Assembly (NCBI GenBank): GCA_032871835.1
Contig: CM065298.1
Coordinates: forward strand, 74,800,154-74,864,153
Direction: 5' to 3'
Source: Dipteronia dyeriana
Lineage: Eukaryota > Streptophyta > Magnoliopsida > Sapindales > Sapindaceae
DNA: 64,000 bases
The position numbers and the translations under genes are program-made. Of this stretch, positions 57,633 to 64,000 are shown one piece after another. The notes under the pieces are model-generated. The model was not told the origin of the DNA. It saw only the letters and a program-made list of their open reading frames with translations, and did not search any database. The stretch's first letter is position 1; each line of letters starts with the position of its first letter.

Positions 57633-58800
57633 TCAAAGGTAGAATTTTCATAAGTGATCTACATTCCAAGTATGATCGATGAGTCGGCCATTCATTTCCT
57701 CGAGCTTGTATGCATCATTAAAGATCACCATCTTTATTAGGTATGGTCCTTCCCAGTTGGGCCCTAGAATCTCGTCTGACCTCTTCCTGGTATTCAACAT
57801 TACTTTCCTGAAAACTATGTCCTCTTCTTTGAAGTTTCAGGCTTTAACCCTCCTGTTGCAATACCTGGCAATCCTGCTTTGGTAGATTGCTACCTTCTCG
57901 GCTATTCGATCTTGTTTCTCTTCTAGAAGGTCCAAGCTAGCTCAGAGCTTACTTTTATTGCTCCCTGGTTCGAAATGTTGGACTCTAAAAGAGGTTAATT
58001 TGTGCTCGATAGGTAGGACTGCTTCAACCCCGAAGGCTAGCGAGTAGGACGTTTCCCCGGTAGTTGTTCTCCTTAAAGTGCGACAAGCCTAGAGGACCTC
58101 GGGAAGCTCCTCTTCCCATATGCCTTTCTTCTGATGTAGTTTTTTCTTCAATAGCTTCTTAATGGTTTTGTTCGTGGATTCCATCAAACCGTTGGTCTGA
58201 GGGTGGGCTACCGAAGCAAACCGAAAGTCGATTTCTAAGCCTTCGCAAAAATCTTTGAATCGACCATTATCGAACTGTTTTCTGAGGTCAGCTATAATGG
58301 CAAGGGGGGTTTCAAACCTGCAAAATACATTAGTCTCGATGAACCTTGTTGTGTTTTCTTCTGATATCTAGGGAGAGCGGTCCGACTTTGACCAATTATG
58401 TCAATTGTCAATTGCTACGATAGCATGCTTGGCCTTACCTGGAAGCGGTTCAATCAAGTCGACTCCCTACATAGCAAAGGGGTAAGGCGAGCTAAGGAAC
58501 GACAACCGCTCCGGAGGGAGGTGACTCATGTTTATGGATTCTGGCATGCCTCGCAGGCTTACACCAAGTTATTCGCATCTTGATGGATGGTTGGCCAATA
58601 ATATCCCATATGGAGAACCTGATATGCTAAAGCCTCTCCACCAATGTGGTTCCCGCATTCCTTGGAATAAACCTCTCTCAAAGCCCACTTGGCGTCTTCA
58701 GGGTGTACACATCACAGCAGGGGAAGGGATTTTCCCCTTTGGTTCAGATGCCCATCCACCATACAATAATGGACCGAGAGCCTTTTGACTCTCCTAGCTT
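57633..58800 (-). pseudogene. T6 integrase, broken
   Basis: Ends at a stop with complement 57633-57635 after a KFYL-like end. The N-terminal zinc region near 58545-58690 has CEACQ, but the first His position reads Tyr (VYSKECGNHIGG). The Glu block PQTNGLMESTN is near 58170-58205. A few bases are lost around the first-Asp segment near 58390-58420. No long frame remains, and it matches T1 in the same orientation. Confidence 0.88.
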
Positions 58801-59420
58801 GGTCGGGCTCCCCGGAGAGTTTCCCATCCTGTAGGTACTCTACTATTGGATCCATCCAGTACGGTTGTCGGTCCAAGGTATAAGCTTCCTTACTTGTCAT
58901 AATGCTAGGTAGGGGGATCACTTGAAAAGGGACTCTATGAGGTAAGTTGTGGCTACCATATGCAGCTATCTTGGCAAGTACGCCAGCTCGATGATTCATT
59001 TGCCGAAGTATCTGCTCGATTTTGAATCCTTTAAATCTGCTCTTTAGTTGTTGAACCAGTTTCAGGTAAGCGATCATACTATCCCTTTTGCCTGATAATC
59101 TCTAGAGACTTGGTTGACCACGAGCAAAGAGTCACTCTTAACATTCAGGTAATCAACCCCGAGTTCTATGGCTGCCTTTATTCTAGCTAGAAGGGCTTCG
59201 TATTCCACCTCGTTATTCGTAACTTTAAATTCTAACCTGAAACAATGGTAGCACTTAGTTCCTTCTGGGTCGATGAGGACTATGCCTGCTTCTCCCCTAG
59301 CTTGCTCGAAAGCTCTATCAGTGTAAAAGGTCCACGACTCGTAACCTTTCTACCAGTTGTTAGATTCTGGAATCCTATTAGGGGTTACGTCTGTTACCGT
59401 AGGGGTTGCTTAGCCTGAAG
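58801..59420 (-). pseudogene. T6 archaeal-type RNase H (second RNase H)
   Basis: Minus-strand landmarks: FYTDRAFEQARGEAGIVL (first Asp kept, near 59300-59325), TNNEVEYEALLARIKAAIEL, VKSDSLLVVNQVS, and in the open frame 59077-58712 EQILRQMNHRAGVLAKIAAY, where the final Asp is Gly. The linker YWMDPIVEYLQDGKLSGEPD then leads to integrase. Stops near 59100 break the frame. Confidence 0.87.
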
Positions 59421-60720
59421 GTATTGAGAGCTTTACTATAAAGTCTGCTAGTGCCTAAGCTTTTATTGCGGTCCTAGGCTAATACCTTAAATCAAACTGG
59501 GTAAGCTCTAGGGCCCATAGAACCAGCTTTCCGGAAACATCTGACCTTTGTAAGAATTGACGGAGGGGTTGGTTTGTCACCACTGCTATTGAATGAGCAT
59601 GGAAGTAAGGATGGAGCTTCCTAACCGAGGTCACCAAGGTGTAAGCGAGCTTCTCCAATAGAGTATAATTCTTTTCGGGCTTGGTTAGAGTGTGACTCAC
59701 AGAGTAAATAGGTCGCTGGACCCTATCCCCGTATTCCTTGACCAAAGCCCTATTTTCGACAGTTTTTAAAACGACCAAGTATATTTAACACTCTACTCCA
59801 GGACTTGGCTTAACTAGTAATGAAGGGCTTGATAAGTATTTTTTCAAATCTTGAAAAGCTTGTTCGCTCTCCCGATCCCATTTCATGTTTCTTCCATTCT
59901 TGATGGCTTTGAAGAATGGTAGACACTTATCAGTAAATCGAGAGATGAACCTATTGAGCACTGCTACATGTCCGGTCAATGCTTGAACCTATTTAAGAGA
60001 TGTGAGGGATTATAGATCCAGGATAGCCATGATCTTTTTCGGGTTAGCCTCTATGCCTCTCTCAACAACCATAAAGCCCATAAACTTCCCCGCTGTTACC
60101 CCAAAGGCCCATTTGGAAGGGTTCAACCTTATCTGGTTCTCTCTTACGATTATGAAGGTTCTACAAAGGTCATCCAAATGGCATTCCGAAGGTGAAGAAT
60201 TGGTGATCATGTCATCGATATACACCTCCATTGACCTTCCAATTTCGGGGTTGAACAACTGATTGACTAGCCGCAGATAATTAGCTCCAGCGTTCTTGAG
60301 CCCGAAAGGCATCACTTTGTAGCAGTATAAGCCTTACACTATGATAAAACTAGTCTTTTCCTGGTCCATAGGGTGCATCATAATCTGATTGTACCCTAAA
60401 AATGCATCCATGAAGCTCAGGAGCTTGTTTCCGAAGGTAGAATCGACTAGCTGATCAATTTTTAGTAGAGGGAAGCAGTCCTTCGGGCATGCCCGGTTGA
60501 GGTCGGTGTTATCTACACACATGCTCCACTTTCCATTTGCCTTTGTGACCATGACCACGTTGGCAATCCACTAGGGATAAAGTGTTTCTCAAATGAAACA
60601 TGCCCGGGTTAGTTTGTCCACACCTTCCTGAACCACAACATTTCTTTCGGTGTTAAAGTGGTACCTTTTTTGTTTAGTGGGTTTAAAGGTCGGATCCACT
60701 GCCAATCGATGAGCCTGATC
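59421..60720 (-). pseudogene. T6 reverse transcriptase and original RNase H, broken
   Basis: RT open blocks at 60558-60334 (VDNTDLNRACPKDCFPLLKI, MDAFLGYNQIMMHPMDQEKT) and 60315-60010 (MPFGLKNAGANYLRLVNQLF, RLNPSKWAFGVTAGKFMGF). The catalytic motif YIDD is intact here (about 60203-60220). RNase H blocks at 59979-59785 and 59778-59479 (PIYSVSHTLTKPEKNYTLLE, ALELTQFDLRY). A stop near 60335 and shifts near 59780 and 60580 inactivate it. Confidence 0.92.
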
Positions 60721-61560
60721 AAGCCCTCTTTCATTCTCGGCTTAAGGGTGGCTTCAATTTTAACGAACTTCAGGGGATCGCCTACTCGGACAGGAATCTC
60801 TTCTAACTTATCCACTGGATGACTGCCGGCCCATTCCCTTCTTTGTTTCTCCAAGTCAGACGTCATGTGGTCGTCTTTAGGGTGATCGGTAGACCTTACA
60901 TCTCCGAGGCTTAGTGAAGGGGTTGCCCTGTCTAGGATCGTTGTCACCTGGGTGAGTTGTTTTGCTAGAGCTGCTAGGTTGGCCGATACTGTGTAGCATT
61001 TCCTGGATGCTTGCTGATCACCCTAAACTTCCCCCACCTCATCTCCTACTAGGAACTTCAGGACGATATGGTAAATAGAAAGGACCCCTTTCAAGGATGA
61101 TAGAAATGGCCTCCCTAATATTGCATTGTCGGCCGATGGGGTATCCACCACCACGAAGTCGATCGTGATATTCTGCAGGAGATGTGTGGCTCCAATGATC
61201 ACTGGTAGAATTTTTGATCCAACGGGTGTGATCGAGTCCAAGTGAACCCATATAACGGAGTAGTGTATCTATTGTAACATCACTGTTTCAAGTTTAGCTT
61301 TTCCAAGGTATCTTTAAACAGGACGTCAACACTGCTACCTATGACGACGGGCACACGGTGTACCATACAGTTTGCAATCAGTACCGTGATCACCATGGGG
61401 TCATCATCAGGCTACACGGTGTTATAGACGTCCGCTTCAGTGAAAATGATTTGTGACATCTGTGAGGGATTAGTTGGTATCTTGTCGACCTTAATGATAC
61501 CCCGCCCCTCGTCCGTTCCAGGGATTTTCCTCGTATGGATTTTTCTGGAACTGTTGGAGA
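60721..61560 (-). pseudogene. T6 protease and linker, broken
   Basis: The protease motif near 61340-61370 reads RVPVVIGSSVDVLF, so the Asp-Thr of the family motif is gone. Then come PVIIGATHLLQNITIDFVVV and GRPFLSSLKGVLSIYHIV (61241-61023). The linker block 60947-60609 contains a deletion that joins MKEGLIRLID directly to sequence normally about 90 bases further on. Confidence 0.85.
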
Positions 61561-63394
61561 TGCTGGCCAGAGTAGGCCCCTGCTGATAGTATGTATTATC
61601 TGAATCTATTGCATCAGGTCCGCCTACTCCCCCTTCCTTTTCTTGACATGTTCTCAGATCTCGGCTTGCACATACCTTCCATTCTGAATGTTCTCTCAGA
61701 CTTGCTGTAAGAATTCCACCAGGCATCCTCCCTTTATCAAACACTCGATCTGGTTCCGTAGGTTGTAGCTTTCTGAAGTGTATTACCCCACGTCCTTGTG
61801 AAAGTCATAATATTTATAGAAATTTCTCTTATTGACCAGGGCTTTCATGGTAGAGGGATTCTGTAACAAACCCTTGTCCCGAATGGCGAGATAGACTGTT
61901 TCACGGGATGTATTTAAAGGAGTGTAATGATCATACCCTCTCTCGTCGCGAGCTATAAGGGCCACTGTCCTTGGAGGTGGTGAAGCTTAATGAGGAGTTC
62001 ATTTATCTGGTTACCTTTTCGATCTAGGTTGAGAAAGGGGGGAGCGGTTTGTTGATTTATTAGGGGGTTTGTTTTGGTTTTTCTAATATTGCTCTGGTCT
62101 GAGAGCTTCCTTTTTTTATCGCTTTCCGGCTCTCATGTCATCGTGTTCTATCTTGACCTTGAACTGTTTGTCAACCTCAATCTGCTATAGAGCCCGATCA
62201 TAGGCTTCTTGGTAGGTTTCTAGATGTCTCTTGGCAAAAGATCGGAAATTTTTTCCCGCTCACAGGTTCCTTCTGAAGTTGGCGAGGGTTTCTTTCTCGG
62301 TGAAGACCCAATCTGGATGACTTCCTTACCGAAACGCTCGACATAAGCCCGGAGGGTTTCCCCTCTCTCCTGGATCACGTACTGTAGGTAGATTAGGTCC
62401 TTCAATCGGGGCTTAAATCCCTAGAATTGTAACCAAAATTGGATAATTGCTTGGCGAAGGAATCCACACTACCAGCTGGTAGTTTCCTAAACCAGGTTTT
62501 CACGTAATCCATGAGTGTACAGGGGAACATTCAACACATAACGACCCTGATCGTGTTCTGGACCTCCATCTGTTGAACAGACTTCTCTAAGTTGCTAAAG
62601 GGATCCTCTGTCCCAAAGAATCTGTAAGTTGGCATTTTGAATTTGGGCGGGAGCTCCGCCTCCCAAATCCTTTTGGTGAAGGGAGCATTCATTTCACTTA
62701 GAGGATCTTTCTTGTCCTCCTTGTACATTCCCTTCTTCATCAATTAGATATCTTTCTGAAGCTCTACCAACTGGTCCTTTAGACGTTTGCTTTCAGATTT
62801 CCTTGAGTTGATCTCGGTTTTCTCACCATCAGATCCTTCTGAAGAACTGGCGACCTCTACCCGGTTCCTTTTTAGGAAGGGGTCTGCTCTGGGGCTTTAC
62901 GGACTTTCTTCTTCCCTACCCCTGGCTTTCCTCCGCCCTCGGGGAAGAATGTCCCCCACAGATTTGACTTGCCTTTGTTTGTAGCGTGAAGGCGCTTCGG
63001 GAATAGAGTGTATGGGCCCCATTCTATCCCGGATTGAAGTTGGGTGTCCCGTTCTATTACTAGCTGGTTCCCAAGGAGTAGGTCGCAGGCTATCAAAGGC
63101 GGGCTGCCTAGCCTCGGGCCTGCTTGACTCCCTCTGATTGCAAAGGTCTGCTTGTTGGATGGTAATACCCTCAACAAGCAGTTGAAGGTGAACATTTTCT
63201 ACGAAGGCCGTCACTTCTTGGTCAATCTCTACCTGATTTCCTAAAGGGGGATCTAGAGCTCACACAGAGGCTGGCTGGGCTGGAACCTAGCTACGGAGCC
63301 CGGATTTCCTCCCTTTCTTCGAGACCTTACGTGTTGATGCAGTATAAGGTTGTCCTGATGCGCCTGGCTTTCCTTGTCATGAGCATAGCCTCAT
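61561..63394 (-). pseudogene. T6 gag, broken
   Basis: Start MRLCS at 63394 on the minus strand, then an immediate stop. Homologous blocks: NQVEIDQEVTAFVENVHLQL (about 63235-63175), KEDKKDPLSEMNAPFTKRIW (open 62743-62531), PPKFKMPTYRFFGTEDPFSN, LQYVIQERGETLRAYVERFG (62405-62220) and the knuckle region YYDFHKDVG (near 61790-61820), where the first Cys is Tyr. Many stops. Confidence 0.87.
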
Positions 63395-63445
63395 GATTCC
63401 TTTAAAATAACAAATTTTTGAATATAAAGATGTTCTTGGTTTCGT

Positions 63446-63468
63446 TTCCCACAGACGGTGCCAGAAAC
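63446..63468 (-). other. T6 primer-binding site
   Basis: The minus strand reads GTTTCTGGCACCGTCTGTGG directly inside the LTR end TGTTAACG at 63469. Closest to the T1 site. Confidence 0.8.
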
Positions 63469-64000
63469 TGTTAACGGGAAATTTACTCATAATGAGAAAT
63501 TACTACTAACACCCTCGAGACAACCGCTACAGAAGTGGTGGCTGGGGTCGGTACCGTTGATACCTGACCTGTTTAGAAGTAAACGAGAGGCTGGATTGTA
63601 ACAATACAAATGGGAGCTTTTATTGATTACTTGCTTCGATATACAGATCACTCTCTCATATGCTCACTGTCTTTTTAGGTTCTAGGAAGGTGGTAACTTT
63701 GTGCTTGTCGAATAGTGGAAACGAAGGTGGCGGTGTTCTGAACACATAATTTAGGCCTCTCTTTCTTCTTTTCTTTTCTTTTCTTCTATATGTCGTTCTC
63801 CTTATGTTTTTCGTCTACCTCTTTCTTTTCATATCCCGCTTAGCCCTATTTATATATGGTCCAAGTAGGTTTGAATTTACAGATATCCCGCCACGATCCT
63901 ACGAATCTGTTTCCACCTTATCGAGCGGGATCCTTTATTTTAAAGTTGTTGACCTCGAGTAAATAGCGGAAATGATGATATTGTTAACAAAAATGAGTTT
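63469..64000 (-). mobile_element. 5' LTR of T6, cut by window end
   Basis: Aligns with the T1 and T3 LTRs, including GTCGGTACC near 63547 and GGTGGTAACTTTGTGCTTGTC near 63688. By comparison about half of the LTR is present; the rest lies beyond base 64000. Confidence 0.85.

Larger units (their letters stand above)
54587..64000 (-). mobile_element. Ty3/gypsy Tat-lineage element T6 (minus strand), 3' end lost
   Basis: Minus-strand order: 5' LTR (63469 to beyond 64000), PBS, gag, protease, RT, two RNase H domains, integrase (stop at 57633), tandem array and aORF (+ strand) lacking its first exon part. The 3' LTR is missing at the junction with T5. Confidence 0.88.

Noticed and set aside
18973..63468. 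T3 and T6 as two halves of one element split by N1 and T5
   Set aside because: Both carry the second half of the aORF (T3 to 23032; T6 from 54587), so they overlap and must be separate copies.

Overview
The window looks like heterochromatic or intergenic DNA of a flowering plant and consists almost entirely of nested, decayed LTR retrotransposons. I found no host gene, rRNA, tRNA or CRISPR. The evidence is plant-type Ty1/copia and Ty3/gypsy polyprotein remnants, LTR pairs, primer-binding sites, polypurine tracts and one clear target-site duplication. The species cannot be told from the sequence.

Layout (T1-T6, N1 and Cop1 are my own labels). 1-4148: 3' part of a Ty1/copia element (Cop1, + strand) with its 3' LTR at 2260-4148; it interrupts T1. 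4149-15171: gypsy element T1 (- strand), whose integrase/RNase H linker is interrupted by a 2.2-kb solo LTR (6969-9199). 15172-15376: a sliver of copia LTR. 15377-18972: two stacked + strand gypsy LTRs followed by a broken gag (T2). 18973-23165: T3 (- strand), with 3' LTR and an almost full-length antisense accessory gene. 23166-44711: N1 (- strand), an LTR element without gag-pol but with large tandem arrays; its left LTR holds the complete element T4 (24367-36515, + strand). 44714-54569: T5 (+ strand), lacking its 3' end. 54587-64000: T6 (- strand), also lacking its 3' end and joined tail-to-tail to T5; its 5' LTR runs off the window.

The gypsy elements share one plan: LTR, PBS, gag, protease, reverse transcriptase, RNase H, a second (archaeal-type) RNase H, integrase, an array of about 100-bp tandem repeats, an antisense accessory gene (aORF), PPT, LTR. 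The second RNase H, the 3' tandem array and the antisense gene together fit the plant Tat lineage (Retand/Grande-like). All gag-pol copies carry stops, frameshifts and lost catalytic residues, so none can act alone.

The most interesting feature is the aORF. It lies antisense to the element and resembles the 'putative gypsy type transposon' family (Pfam PF04195). It carries introns at two conserved positions on its own strand, with in-frame splicing where intact. In the two copies that keep the 5' end, a TATA-like motif lies 124-125 bp upstream of the start codon. This indicates an independent, spliced, antisense transcription unit carried by the retroelement.
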